Source: Typha latifolia
Taxonomy: Eukaryota > Streptophyta > Magnoliopsida > Poales > Typhaceae
Reading direction: 5' to 3'
Length of the DNA stretch: 64,000 nucleotides
Assembly: GCA_019914945.1 (NCBI GenBank)
Contig: CM034110.1
Span: forward strand, 3,601,001-3,665,000
The notes below the pieces were generated by a model, which saw nothing but the letters and a program-made list of their open reading frames with translations, was not told the DNA's origin and did not search any database. The first letter of the stretch is position 1, and each line of letters starts with the position of its first letter. Positions 33,926 to 45,860 of the stretch are shown here, piece by piece. A program made the translations under genes and the position numbers.

Positions 33926-35030
33926 CCGTTCTAGCTCTATCGGACTTCATCAGAGAGTTCGTTGTGGAATGCAATGCGTTGGGGGTTGGCATAGGAGCTG
34001 TACTAATACAAGGAAGACGTCCCATAGCCTTTCTCAACAAGGCTTTATCACAGAAATTCCAGCAATTATCGACCTATGAGAGGGAGATGTTGGCAATCCT
34101 ACACGCGGTGACAAAGTGGAGGCCTAATTTGATCGGTAGGTGATTTATTATTCAAATCGATCAGAGGAGTCTACCATATTTTGTGGGATAGCGTATTCAT
34201 ACTGTGGCATAGTAGAGGTGGGTTACAAAATTGTTGGGTATGATTATGAAATTCAGTACAAGATGGGGACGAAAAATAGAGCGGTGGATGCACTATCGCA
34301 CCAACCCGATATTGCCGAGCTCGTAGCCTTTTATTCTCCCACTTTTCCTTTTCTTGACAAGCTAAGGTATGCATATACATCTGACCCAGATGCTAAGTGG
34401 CTGTTACAAGAGGTGTTGGATGATTCGGAGCGCCATCTAGAGTTAGAGAACCGAGGAGGTTTGCTGCTAGACCGCGGGTGCATCCGGGTGCCCGCAAACA
34501 ACGAATTGCGGTAGAAATTGTTGGAGCACTTCCACCAAACTCTGGAGGCCGGTCATGAGAGTGTCTTGAGGACTTATAGGAGGCTATCACAGAGCTACAC
34601 GTGGCTAGGACTAAGGCAAGATGTGAGGATTTTTGTATGTGCTTGCGAAGTCTGTCAAAGGGCGAAGGCAACCACATTGAAACTGGCTGAATTACTTCAT
34701 CCTTTACCGATACCGGATTGTGTTTGGGAAGACATATCTATGTATTTCATAAAAGGTCTTCCGCTGGTACGTGGCAACTCAGTTAGTTTTGTGGTGGTTG
34801 ATAGATTGAGCAAGTTTGCGCACTTTTCCACATTGTCGCATCCTTTTTAGCCAGGTCGGTGGCTAAAATTTTTGTGAGAGATGTTGCTAGGTTGCATGGC
34901 ATGCCATGCACGATTGTCTCCGATCGTGATCGTATATTTGTGACCGACTTTTAGATGGAGGTTTTTTAGATTGTAGGGGACTTTTGGACGGACGGCCAAA
35001 CTGAGGTGGTCAATCGAGGCATTGAGCAGT
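33926..35030 (+). pseudogene. C/G element 1: RNase H and integrase, 3'-truncated
   Basis: RNase H ([59 protein letters not shown]), then integrase: zinc finger HFHQTLEAGHESVLRTYRR with CEVCQ, core start ISMYFIKGLP and [13 protein letters not shown], and [11 protein letters not shown]. The first catalytic Asp of the D,D-35-E triad (normally MDFI) is Tyr here. Stops at 34512 and 34848. The sequence stops at NRGIEQYLW near 35030, where gag of another element begins. Confidence 0.8.
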
Positions 35031-37290
35031 ATTTGTGGGAGAGATGCCGAGATGATGCGGGAAATACGGGCGATAAGAAGCCATGGCGAACAAAAATGCA
35101 CCAACGACCCCATAACGCGAGTCCAACCCCATGAACCCACTGCCACCGGTTTAGAATTTGCACCAACAAGAGCCTCTGCTGCCACCACCCTATGGGTAGA
35201 GACAAGCAAGGATGGTTCCACCAGGCCCAGCTGTAAGTGAGCCCATCCGACGAGCGAACCAAAATGGAGATCGTCTTGGAGATCTAGATACTTGTGTGGG
35301 GCAATACGAACCGAAACCACGTCGAGTTAACCAAAACCAAAGGAGGGATCATCAACCATTCATGGTGCATCCTCCTTCGGTTTGACATGGACTTGGATAT
35401 GATCCGGATCAAGACAATAGTATTTGTGGAAAAATTGTGCGTCTCGAATTTCTCAAGTTCAAAGGTGGTGATTCAATCGATTGGTTATATAAGGCAGAAC
35501 AATTCTTCGCGTACCAAGGTACAACGAAGGAATATAAGGTGACACTTGCGATCTTCCACCTTAAAGATGCGGTGCTTCATTGGTTTCGGGCAGCCAATGC
35601 CCATGAGACAATTGAAACTTGGGCCGATTTATGCACTGATATCATGCGGCGATTTGGAGCGTCGGGGTATGAAAGACTTTGATGCTCTCCTCTCAAAGAT
35701 GGTGCAAAGGACCACGGTTGGGCATACCAAGAAGAATTTGAGAGGATAAGTAGCTAATGCTAACCTCCATGGACGGATCAACAACTTCACAACACCTTCT
35801 CCAGCTTGCGTGGAGACATACAAGCCGACGTGAGGGCTTTAAGGCCTACAACCTTAAAGGAGGCATTCGAAGATGCAATACTCATGGAAGACAAACATCG
35901 AGCCATGAAGTTACATCTCAAACAGAATAAGACGAGCCAAGAAAGCCACAATCCGGTTCGTCCTACCATAGCAGCCGAAAATGTTACCGGCGTACCAAAA
36001 GCCGCTGCTGCAATGGTGCTTCCTCGAGCACCCCTAAAGCCCTCCCAAGATGTGAAGTATGCACCCAGATCTCCGAGTCGAGCACTCACACCAGCTCAAC
36101 TAGAGGAGCGAAGAGCCAAAGGCCTATGCTTTCGCTGTGATGAGAAGTTTGTACCCGGACATCGCTGTGCTAAATCGATGGGATCGGTGACTAATAGATG
36201 GATTGGAGGAGATAGAGGATGAGATTACAACTAAAGATGAGGGTGTGGCTGGACAGCAAGGAGTAGCTGAGGAGCAACCCGTGGACGACATGATGGCTGA
36301 AATCTCCTTCCACTCCTATTCTAGGATAGTGATGACAAAAACTTTGCGAGTGAACGATGTAGTCAAGAAAACCACAGTGAGAATCTTAATCGACACCAGG
36401 TCCACCCACAACTTCATTGATAAGAGGCTTCTTAGGAAGATTGGGCTCGAGTTGGAACACACGGACGGGTTTGATGTGACGATTGGAGATGGCACCATCC
36501 TGCGAGTAGATTTCATTTGTGGAGGTGTAGTGTTGAAGGTGCAAGGCCAAAATTTCACATTGGATCTTTATCCGTTGGCCTTGCAAGGTGCCGACATTGT
36601 CTTGGGGACTCAATGGCTTCAAAGCTTGGGGCCCGTGACATTTGACTTTAAAAACCTCACACTGACATTTTGGAGGAATGACTGGAGAGTGCTGCTGGAT
36701 GGAAATCAACTGCTGTTTGAACTTCCAAGCATAGGATATGCAAGTGAGCTCGCTTCTTTCTCAGCACCCACTTTTCCTTTCTTCTCAGATCTATGGAGAG
36801 CCAGCGCAGAGGATAGTGATCTGGTCCAACTCATGGAGGAGCTGAGAGAGAACCCATCGAGCCACCCTAAGCACGAGGAGTGCAACAAGTTGGTACTCGA
36901 GCACGGGCGGATCAAGGTACCCGCGGATGAGTAGCGCGACGGGTTGGTACTTGAGCGTGGGCGGATCAAGGTACCCACGGACGAGGAGCTACGAAGACTA
37001 TTGATGGCACACTTCCATGATACCCCTATAGTAGGCCATGAAGGGGTCTTACGTACTTACAAGCGGCTGGCCCAAAGTTGTACATGGACAGCGATGAAGT
37101 TAGACGTGAAGAAATATGTGCATGAATGCCAAATCTGCCCGAGTCAAATCGGATACGCTCAAACCAAGCGGGCCTACCCATGTGGCTAGGCAAGCCCACT
37201 GACGAGTCCACCTGGGAGCTCAAGTTGGATATCATGGATCGCTCCCCTAATTTCACACCTTGAGGACAAGGTTGTGGAAGCATGGTCGAT
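35031..37290 (+). pseudogene. A/D element: gag-protease fused to integrase finger, RT deleted
   Basis: Starts within gag: MMREIRAIRSHGEQ resembles the gag-derived start of element E. Capsid follows (LEFLKFKGGDSIDWLYKAEQ, 35440), then zinc knuckle CFRCDEKFVPGHRC (36130) and protease (LIDTRSTHNFIDKRLL, GADIVLGTQWLQSLGP). The active site is Asp-Thr-Arg, so it is dead. At 36710 the frame jumps from LLDGNQ straight to the RNase H/integrase linker (ASELASFSAPTFPFFSDLW), deleting RT and RNase H. A tandem duplicate of RIKVPADE/RIKVPTDE follows (36905, 36960), then an integrase zinc finger (HFHDTPIVGHEGVLRTYKRL, CQICPS), another deletion, and a chromodomain tail before the LTR. Confidence 0.75.
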
Positions 37291-37535
37291 TGATATGATT
37301 CCGACTTCACCGATGTTGTCTCGAGCATGGATACACTTTAGGGGTGTCTTTTATTCTTGTTTTAGTGTTTATTTCCACAAAATATTATTCTATATGTCGC
37401 GTTCAAACACGAGTGGAGTGCGTACGAACGCGTTTGTGAATGCTTGCAAAATGTGCGTTTGAATGCGATTTTGAATGTGATCGATGAAAATCCACTATTT
37501 CTAGGGTTAATAATTGACATTTTTTAATTGTTTGG
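37291..37535 (+). repeat. Family D LTR, 3'-truncated
   Basis: Starts TGATATGATTCCGACTTCAC directly after the chromodomain tail of the A/D element, so it is its 3' LTR. Only U3 sequence remains, to TTGTTTGG, where a reversed A LTR begins. Subfamily D differs from A by the ACACTTTAGGGGTGTC block. Confidence 0.7.
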
Positions 37536-38519
37536 TGGTACAATCACGCCTCTGGCTATGGAGCTCTGATACCAGCTTGGTACGATCACGCCTCTGGCTT
37601 TGGAGCTCTGATACCAAGCTTGATACGATCTCGCCGTTTTGGTGAAGGGTCGATCTCTTCCAATTCTTGATCTGAACTAGATCTGGCACGAAACTTTGAA
37701 ATAAGATCCCGAAATATGCCGCCTTTGGATCAACGTGAAACTTTGATATGTTGTAGCCCCAGAAAAGAGCTTTCCAACAAATCTAGTTGCAGGCGAATCG
37801 GATGTGGAGATATCGAGATATCGTCCGATTTGTGGACAAAGGTCAGATGGTCTGTTTTGGATCCGTGGATGGAGGCACGTGATCCTAGGTAATGGTGGTT
37901 GAAGGTGGACCAGCGTTAATGTGGTGGCACCGGTGAAAAGTGATGGTGGAAGGGTTGTGGTTGATGGAAGGATTAGGGCAAGTGTTGGATAGATTGGATG
38001 AAGGGGGAGAAGAGGGCCACCCCTAAGGGACTAGGGTGATTAGCCGGACGAGGGAGGTTAGAAGCGGCATTGCCGGGGATTGAGAGAACGGGAGCGAAGA
38101 AGACGAAGGAGGCAAGGCAAAACTCAATCTCAATAATCAATAATCAATTTAGTTGCCTACCACATCCTTTTATAGGCTAACCAACAACTCAAATTAACCC
38201 TAAAAACACAATTTTCGTCAACCGCGTTCGAACTCGCCCGACCGCGTTCGAACGCACCGAGTTTGCTCTTCTGGATTTGCGAACGCGATGCAGACGTTCA
38301 CAGTGCATTCCAACGCACCGCGTTCCAACGCACAATACATTCTCTTCACCACGTTCACAACCCCGTTCACAAACCGCGTTCGAACTCACTCCACCCGCGT
38401 TCGAACGCGACTTACAGAAAACTTATTTTAATGGAAATTAAACACTAAAACATGAAATAAAAACACTCCTAAAGTGAATCCATGCTCGAGACGACGTCGG
38501 TGAAGTCCGAATCGTATCA
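37536..38519 (-). mobile_element. Family A LTR, reversed, with tripled U5 end and two primer sites
   Basis: On the minus strand it starts TGATACGATTCGG (38519) and reaches GATCGTATCA at about 37623. Two 43-44 base units follow, each made of AGC(T)TGGTATCAGAGCTCC plus an LTR-end block GCCAGAGGCGTGATYGTACCA. So the LTR end appears three times with a primer-site copy between each pair. No target duplication (flanks TTTGG and CCAAC), and the two flanks come from different elements, so recombination has reshaped the locus. Confidence 0.8.
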
Positions 38520-40564
38520 CCAACGCATGGTGGAATGGCTGCTACCCAAGACTATCAAGGAGCTACGCGGCTTCCTCGGCTTAATTAGCTACTATCATTG
38601 GTTTGTGGCAAACTATGGCAAGGTTGTAGCTCCCCTCATAGTCTTGTTGCGGAAGGGTGCATTGACATGGATACAGAAAGAAAAGGAAGCATTCAAAGCC
38701 ATGAAGAAGGCGATGATCTATGCCCCGATCCTTACTTTAGCAGAATTTACAAACCATTCATCATTGAGTGCGACGTGTCCGGAGTCGGTGTTGGGGCTGT
38801 TTTGAGGTAAGGGTAGACTCGTGGGTTACACGAGCAAGGCTCTTTTCGAGCATTCATAGCTGCTATCCACTGATGGAAAGGATATGCTCTCCATCATCCA
38901 TGCTATCAAAGGAGTTTGCCATACTTCCTTCAGTAGTGCATACACACACTAGCCCAGCTAAGGTCGGTGTCCAAGCTACTTGGATACGACTACGAGTTGG
39001 TGTACAAGAATGGGACCAAAAATAGGACCGCAGATGCCTTATCAAGGCGCCCGAATCCAGCCGAGTTGGTAGTGATTTCAGCGTCGATTTTTATTTCCAG
39101 CAATTATGGGAGGCCTATAAGAAGGATCCGGACACCATGAGGATGTTGGACGACCTTGTTATAGATCCCAAATGTATGCAAGGAGTTGTAGTGTAGGATG
39201 GACTCTTAGTGGACCAAGGCAAGATAATTGTTCTAGCTGATTGCCACTTGCGTATGGAATTGGTGCGCCACTTCTATGACACCCCTATGGCTGGACATGA
39301 AGGCGTGTTATGCACCTATAAATGACTGAGCCAGAGTTGCACATGGGCTAGGATAAAAAAGGATGTACAAGCCTATGTAAAGGCTTGTGAGGTGTGTCAA
39401 AGAGCGAAGACGGAATCGCTCAAACTTCCTAGCTTGCTATAGACGCTTCTAACTCCAATAAAGGTTTGGGAGTATGTAGCCACGGACTTCATTGACAATC
39501 TACCCAAGGCCAGAGGTCATTCGGTGATCATGGTGGTGGTGGATCGCCTCAGTAGGTATGCTCATTTTTCAGCCTTGGCGCATCCCTACATGACAAGGAA
39601 GGTTGCATAGGTTTATGTGCGTGACGTAGCCAAGATACATCGCCAAAGTCGATTGTTTCAAATTGTGATCCTATATTTGTGAGTTAATTTTGGCAGAAAT
39701 TCTTTGCTCTACAAGGGACTACCTTTCATATGAATTTAGCCTACCACCCTCAAACGGATAGCTAATCTGAGGTGCTAAACTGATGCTCAGAGCAATACTT
39801 GCGGTGATTTGTCGGCAAGCGACTGTGCTAGTAGCTATCTTATTTGCCATAGGCAAAATAGTCATACAACACGTCCTTCTACTCGGCCATTGGCATGACA
39901 TCATTCGAGGCCGTCTTTGATCAGCCACCTCCGACCTTGCATACATACTTGCCATCGGCCCGAGCCGATCAAATTGAGGTGGATGCAGTTTTGCGAGATT
40001 ATGATGAGGTATTGAGGAGACTCAAGATGCACCTAGTAGTTGCCTGGAACTAAATGAAGCAAGTCTATGATCAGCGGCACCAAGAGAGGTCCTTCTCGAT
40101 TAGGGATTGGGTCTACATCAAGCTCTAACCATATCGGCAAAGCTTAGTTAGACCCATTCCTAATCAAAAGCTGGCTCCAAAATTTTATGGACCTTATTAG
40201 GTGATTGAGAGGATTGGACCCGTGGTGTACCGACTAGACTTACCTGAGGAGGTGCGGATACATCCATTTTTTCATGTCTCAAGCCTTAAGGCTCAAGTTC
40301 CCCCTGCTGAGCCAATTGGAGCTGTTCCACCTGAGCCAATAAGGGCTAATCCCAACGAGTTAGAAGCCGAACCGAGTGCTCCTATTCCAGTTCGGATCCT
40401 AGCCAGACGACGCACTCGAGTCCAGGACGAGTGAGTGACTGAGATTTTAGTGGAGTGGAGCGGACGCATATTGGACGAGGAGACTTGGATGCTCGAATCC
40501 GACTTCATAGACCGCTATCCAGAGCTGACACCTTGAGGGCAAGGTGAACGGAACCGTGGTGGAG
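38520..40564 (+). pseudogene. Family F pol: RT end, RNase H, integrase, chromodomain
   Basis: Starts at the RT C-terminus (KTIKELRGFLGLISYYHWFV), then degenerate RNase H (TNHSSLSATCPESV) and linker. The integrase has the zinc finger HFYDTPMAGHEGVL with CEVCQRAKT (39390), the core start TDFIDNLPKARGHSVIMVV (39485) with the first catalytic Asp intact, and a frameshifted remainder. From 40201 the C-terminus is open: IERIGPVVYRLDLPEEVRIH, VSSLKAQVPP, then after one TGA (40432) a chromodomain, EILVEWSGRILDEETWMLES. The chromodomain places it in the chromovirus lineage. Many stops. Confidence 0.75.
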
Positions 40565-41090
40565 TGATATGACTCGGTCCATATTGGCTCCACTCGCGAC
40601 ATTGGGTTCATTGGAATGAGCATATTTATCTAGTTGATTTTTTATTTAAAGAAATAAAAGAATTTTGTCAGGCGACATTTGAACACAAGGACCACATTCG
40701 AATGGGCCATGCGAACACCTGCACGCGTTCACAAAAATAGAGAATGGGATTTGCACATTCGAACGCCTACACACGTTCGCAACAATAGAGAATTATAATT
40801 CCACGTTCGAACGCGATCAGACGCATCTAAACACACCATGGCAAAAATTATTGGTTTGTTAGAGTTTTAAGTTAGTTGATGAGTCTCTAGGGTGAGCCTC
40901 TATAAATATGTGGAGAAAATCCTAATTGGAGTTTTATCTGATAATTGAAAATGACATTGTCCCTTTATCTCCTTCTCTCTTGCTCTAGCCATTGGCGCCC
41001 TCTCCCACCTCCTTCCTTCCATTGCCTAAGTCTTTGGTCGGCTTCCTCTAAGTTCTAATACCCTCTTCTACAATAATTTCTCCCTCCTCT
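40565..41090 (+). repeat. Family F LTR, forward, truncated
   Basis: Starts TGATATGACTCGGTCC after the chromodomain, hence the 3' LTR. It has a weaker ATTCGAA/GTTCGAACG array (40670-40840), the TATAAATATGTGG promoter at about 40902, and a pyrimidine-rich leader. It ends at about 41090, where an inverted copy of the same LTR begins. Confidence 0.7.
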
Positions 41091-41594
41091 ATTATGAATC
41101 GGCCTAATCCGATCCGCAACAGTTCTTGACTCAATGAAGCTCATAACTTCCGAAGGGGTTTACAAAAAATTTAATTGATAGATCCTCCTAAATTTTGGAT
41201 ATATTGTTGATCATGGAGAGAGCTTTGCAATGAACCTCATAGAATTTGGACGGTTAGATCTCAAGATATCAACCAAACAGTGGACGAAGGTCAATTGGAT
41301 CCTAGCTTGATGGCCCTCCAATGGCTAGATAGATGCTAGGTTTACTCCTTGGTGTGATTGGGGAAAAGTTGTTGTAGAAGAGGATGGTTAGAAGCTGGCA
41401 GAGGCCGACCAAAGACTTGAGCGATGGAAGAGGGTGCCAATGGCTAGAAACAAGTTGAGAAAGAGATAAAGGCCAAAGCAAATTCAATTATCCAAGATTT
41501 TATTTTCTATTTAGATTTTCCTCCACATATTTATAGAGACTCACCTTAGGGACCCAAACAACTAAGTTAAAAAAACCCTAACAAACCAACTAAA
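41091..41594 (-). repeat. Family F LTR, reversed, truncated
   Basis: The reverse complement shows the same TATAAATATGTGGAG block, CTAGCCATTGGCACCCTC and CTTTGGTCGGC as the forward copy, then extends further into the end region (GATATCTTGAGATC). The two copies meet tail-to-tail. It is cut at 41594 by insertion of C element 2. Confidence 0.7.
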
Positions 41595-41779
41595 TAATAC
41601 ATTTAGTTAGGATCTTTTCCTACTATATTAGTTGCTTATTTTCATTAAAATAAAATTCCTATAAGTCGCATTCGAACGCAGGTGGGGTCGCGGACAAATG
41701 CCCTTGCGAACGCTTGCGTTAGGTTCACAAATTCTGGGAACACATATTGTGCGTTCGAACGCCTGCATCGCGTTCGCAC
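41595..41779 (+). repeat. 5' LTR of C element 2, mostly deleted
   Basis: Starts TAATACATTTAGTTAGG (TG changed to TA), matching the 3' LTR at 58943, but joins gag after only about 185 bases, within the palindrome array (GCGTTCGCA). The left flank CTAAA (41590-41594) is repeated right after the 3' LTR (59751-59755), so the outer boundary is certain and the deletion internal. Confidence 0.8.
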
Positions 41780-42049
41780 AGCGGAAGATGCAAAGGTCCA
41801 GATGGCAAGCTTTGACCTCCAAGGAACGGCATTGCATTGGTATAAATCGGTTATTCGTGGGGGAGGAATTATCAGATGGGCTGATTTTTGTAAGAGGATT
41901 ACATGTAGATTTGGGACAGTGGCATATGAAAATTTTGTTGCCACATTAAGCAAGATGGTTTAGAGAACAATCGTATTAGAGTACCAAGCTGAGTTTGAAA
42001 GAGTTACTAGTCGTTGTGAGCCACCTTGGCCTGAACCTACATTGATGAG
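41780..42049 (+). pseudogene. C element 2: gag fragment, left of the Athila insertion
   Basis: Gag capsid sequence AEDAKVQMASFDLQGTALHW, then WADFCKRITCRFGTVAYEN and EYQAEFERV, matching C/G element 1. One stop at 41961. At 42049 it is interrupted by the Athila element and resumes at about 56205 (FILGLREEI). Confidence 0.75.
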
Positions 42050-43565
42050 TAATAAATTCATAATTGTAATATTTGTTATGCCCAAATTATTAAATATTAA
42101 TATTTTATTTTAACTAATTAATGTATTTTAGTTATATGTAGACCTTTGATCAATTGAATCTCATTTAATCACTAAAAATGGTCAAATTTGGGCTCAAACA
42201 AGAATTAGGCTTAGTCACTACTAGGCAACTGAATCTACCTCTCATCTTTTAAGTCATGCTTAAGTTAAACCATGATCTACTAATCACTTTCTTCCTTATC
42301 TAAATTAGAATGAGTCAAAAAAATTTCTTTCTTTATAAAGCAACAGATTTTCAACAATCAAATCTCTATCAAGTTGCAGAATTTTAGCAAAAAGTTTTCA
42401 CCTAATGCAGCAGATTTTTATCTCCAATTCAGGCAAAATTTCAGCAATAATTACAGCAGTAAATAAATTTCAAATTTCTATTTGAGCAGCAATTCTAGCC
42501 AAGCAAATTACTTACCTAATGCGGCAGATTTGTAACATATTTCATGCAGATTTTTATTAGATTTCATGCTCATATTTAGTAGATTTCAAACACAATTACA
42601 ACAGATTTCCAGCCGATTTGGAGCAGATTTTCCTGCTCCAAGAAGTCTATAAATAGAGGGATTGAGAGCTAGAAAAAATCATCTTTTCTTGTGTATTTTC
42701 TGTTAATATTTTCTTTTGAGGAGTTGTAGATTAAAATTTACCATTCAAACTTGCAATTGTTTCAATTCAATGGCAACAATAGAGCACATTCGAAGAAATT
42801 TCAATCTTTGTAAGTCAGCAAAGTTCATATTCTGATTTTCTTTTAGCGTAATCTCTTAATTTTAGATTTATATTTTGTTTTTGAAAGAAGTATTTTGCAA
42901 ATCTCTTGTGCTAAATCTCATGTTTATTTTTATTCAAGTTGTGTTATTGACTACTAAAATAAATTTCTAATTTTCTATGTGTTCTTCTAAAATAAATTTA
43001 TTTTTATTCAAGTTTAGGATGAAGCTTGTTAAGAACATATTTTTTTTATTCTAAATCTCTTATGTGTTCTTAATGTATTCTTAATTGCTAAATAGGTTCT
43101 TCTTTCGTCTACTTTAAATTTGTTGTTTAGAATTTAGATATTAGTTATTTTTCTTAAAAAGGATACATCTAATGATTTAAAATTCTTACTCCATATTTTC
43201 TAAAAATGAAAGAAGAACGTAATTTTTCTGAAAATTGAATTGTTCATTCAAAGATAATCTTCCGATCCACTAGTGATTGATTTCTTGGTGAATCGTAGAA
43301 AAAGAAGAGATTTATATTATCTAATAGAAATGTGTTATCTACAAGTGGATTCCAAGACCTTATTTCTCACACTTAATTAAAAGAAATTTGCAAGAAGGTT
43401 TTTTTCTCCATAAATCTCCTAAACCCATTTTCCAACTAGGTTAAACTTATTTTTAAGATTTTCAAACACTTCAAGTTTTGAAACAAGTCCTCGTGAGATC
43501 GATATCTTGCCTGCCGATCTACTCCATATATTCATGCACTTGCGAGTGTTACTTAATTTGTCACA
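42050..43565 (+). repeat. 5' LTR of Athila-type element
   Basis: About 1.5 kb, matching the LTR at 54786-56189 along its length apart from small indels (about 90 bases near 42400 are missing there). It starts TAATAAATTC where the 3' copy has TGTTAAATAC, and ends near TTTGTCACA. It has a TATAAATAG box at 42648-42656. The copies are clearly diverged, so the insertion is old. Confidence 0.85.
42648..42656 (+). promoter_or_regulatory. TATA box of Athila LTR
   Basis: TATAAATAG in AAGTCTATAAATAGAGGGATT; the same box is at 55309-55317 in the 3' LTR. Confidence 0.65.
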
Positions 43566-43574
43566 AGAAGTTTT

Positions 43575-43592
43575 TGGCACCGTTGCCGGGGA
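43575..43592 (+). other. Primer binding site, Asp tRNA type (Athila)
   Basis: TGGCACCGTTGCCGGGGA, one change from TGGCGCCGTTGCCGGGGA, the site complementary to the 3' end of Asp tRNA that is usual in Athila elements. It lies 9 bases after TTTGTCACA. Confidence 0.85.
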
Positions 43593-44443
43593 CTTGTGTT
43601 GAAAACTATTTTGAAAATTTAAAATTAAATTTTCTACTAGTTGTTTAAAAAATAATTTTAAAAATAAAATAAAAAATCTGTATTTTGTTCTTGTTTTGAA
43701 TTATTCTACTGAAACCAAAGAAGGACAGAGGATTGTGCTTGAAGAAAAGAAAAATGCTTAAAAATTACTCCCTGAGGAGTAATTGCTAACCAATGGACTC
43801 GATTGGAAGGTTCGAATTTCTTAACCCTACCCACGAATCTCCTGTTAGTTGGTTCTAAACTGATTCTGTGTGATTTGTGCATTCATATTTGCATAAAATA
43901 TTTAGTAACGGCACAAACCTCACCAAGATAAGGAGTGGATTTAATCACCATATCCTTGCCCACTTAAGTTAATCAATCCCTTTCATTTTAAAACCCAAGC
44001 CAAACATCTAACTTAAAATCAAGTAGATCATAGGAATCTCTCGGAAAGAGTTATCTTTTAGTAAGCCCAGTGACCACCTTCCAAATTACAATATCTAGGC
44101 ATGTTCTAACAAAAATGAGAGCCGTATTGAGGCGCCTAAGGGTACTAGTATTCTGAAGAGGCTAACACCCACCAGTATTCCAAGGAACTTATCTGGTTGT
44201 GTCTTGGTAGGCCTTAATTGGTAATTCTCTAGCTTACTCTGAAAGGGAGTAGGAGCTCTCTAATTAGAAGATAAGTGATTCTCTACAAGATTAGAATTGA
44301 AAAAAAATTCTCTCATATTATACTATAAAAACATAAACTATTGACTATGATTTGCTTGGTAAGATTTGTGTTTGTGAAGACTTTTTAAAAACTTAGAAAT
44401 TGGTTGGGTTCGAGATAGTTCAGGTCGGATTGCTAGGGAAGAA
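43593..44443 (+). other. Athila untranslated leader
   Basis: Between primer site and gag. No long frame and no domain. Long leaders of this kind are normal in Athila elements. Confidence 0.6.
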
Positions 44444-45860
44444 ATGACTGAAAACCATCAATTGGTTCATGATGATACCATAAATTTACAAGAGCGATTT
44501 GCCCCTAATGGAACCCAACCTTCAAAATGCATTGTGTTACCTAACACTAATGCAACTCGTTTTGAATTAAAACCTGCCATCCTTCAATTGCTTCCTACCT
44601 TTTATGGTAAGGAAAATGAGAATCCATACTCTCATGTTGATGAATTCTTGGATATTTGTTCAACTTTCAAATTTTAAAACTTTTCTGATGAATCTGTTAG
44701 GCTAAGGCTATTTCCTTTTTCATTGAAAGACCGAGCAAGAGCTTGGTTGAATCACTTAGAGTCTAACTCAATCACCACTTGGAGAGATCTGAACTATAAA
44801 TTTGTGTCCAAATTTTACCCTATGCCTAGAACAAACCAATATAGATTGGCCATCTCCAATTTCAAGCAGAACGAGCCAAAGAAATTTTATGAGTCATGGG
44901 AAATGTTTAAGGATCTTCAAATTAAGTGCCCTCATCACAATTTTGAAAAATGGTGGTTAGTCTAGTATTTCTAAAATAGTCCAACCGACACAAAACATAA
45001 TCTGGTTGAGTTCATGACTGGTGGGTCATTCATGGCTAAGAGCACACGTGAAGCTTGGGCTCTTTTTGAAAGAATAACTGAAAATTCCCAACAATGGGAT
45101 TTTAGTACTGAAAGTCGAGGGATGTCACAGTCTAAGAGAGGAATATATGAAGTTCAACTTGATCTGAGTATGAATGCACGACTGGATAGTTTGTCTAGGA
45201 AAGTTAATGCCCTTATGTTAAGTCAAACTATGAAATCTATAAATCAGGTGCAATCTGAAGTTTGCAATGTTTGTGCCAGTCCCATGCACACTACAATGGT
45301 TTGCCCTTTCTTAGGGCATCAAGATGGGTTCAATGAACAAGTGAATGCCCTAAATTAATTTAGAAAGCCATTCAATAGTCCTTATTCTGAAACATACAAT
45401 CCAAATTGGCGAAATCACTCCAATTTTTCTTGGAGGCCACAACAACCTCAAATAAACAAAGGAGGACCTCCAGAATTTAACCAATTTCATCCTTCTACTC
45501 AGTCTGTCTTTTATGCCCCTCCTCTTAATCAATCAGTTATAGTACCTCAGCAACAACCATCCAACTTAGAAGCGATGATAGAGAAATTTATCACTGGAAC
45601 TATTGCTAATTTGCAAGGAATAGAAGCTACCAATATACAAAATTCTCAAGCCATTTCTCAGCTTCAACATCAAGTGGGTTAGGTCAGTTAGCATCTAAGG
45701 TTAGTACGAGAGAATAAGGAAAATTTCCTAGTCAACCCATTCCTAACCCAAAGGGCCAATATGAGGTTAGCCAACCATCCACCTCAGATGTGCACAACGA
45801 ACAAGTTCAATCAGTCATTACCCTTAGGTCTGGAAAACTAGTCAATAATAAGTTGAAGTG
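44444..45860 (+). pseudogene. Athila gag
   Basis: One reading frame from ATG 44444 with in-frame stops at 44675 (TAA), 44963 (TAG) and 45356 (TAA). It shows the Athila capsid signature LKPAILQLLPTFYGKENENP, SLKDRARAWLNHLESNSITT and FKDLQIKCPHHNF, a spaced zinc knuckle CNVCASPMHTTMVC (C-x2-C-x4-H-x4-C), and the linker YNPNWRNHSNFSWRPQQ (about 45400). Apart from the stops it is well conserved. Confidence 0.85.
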
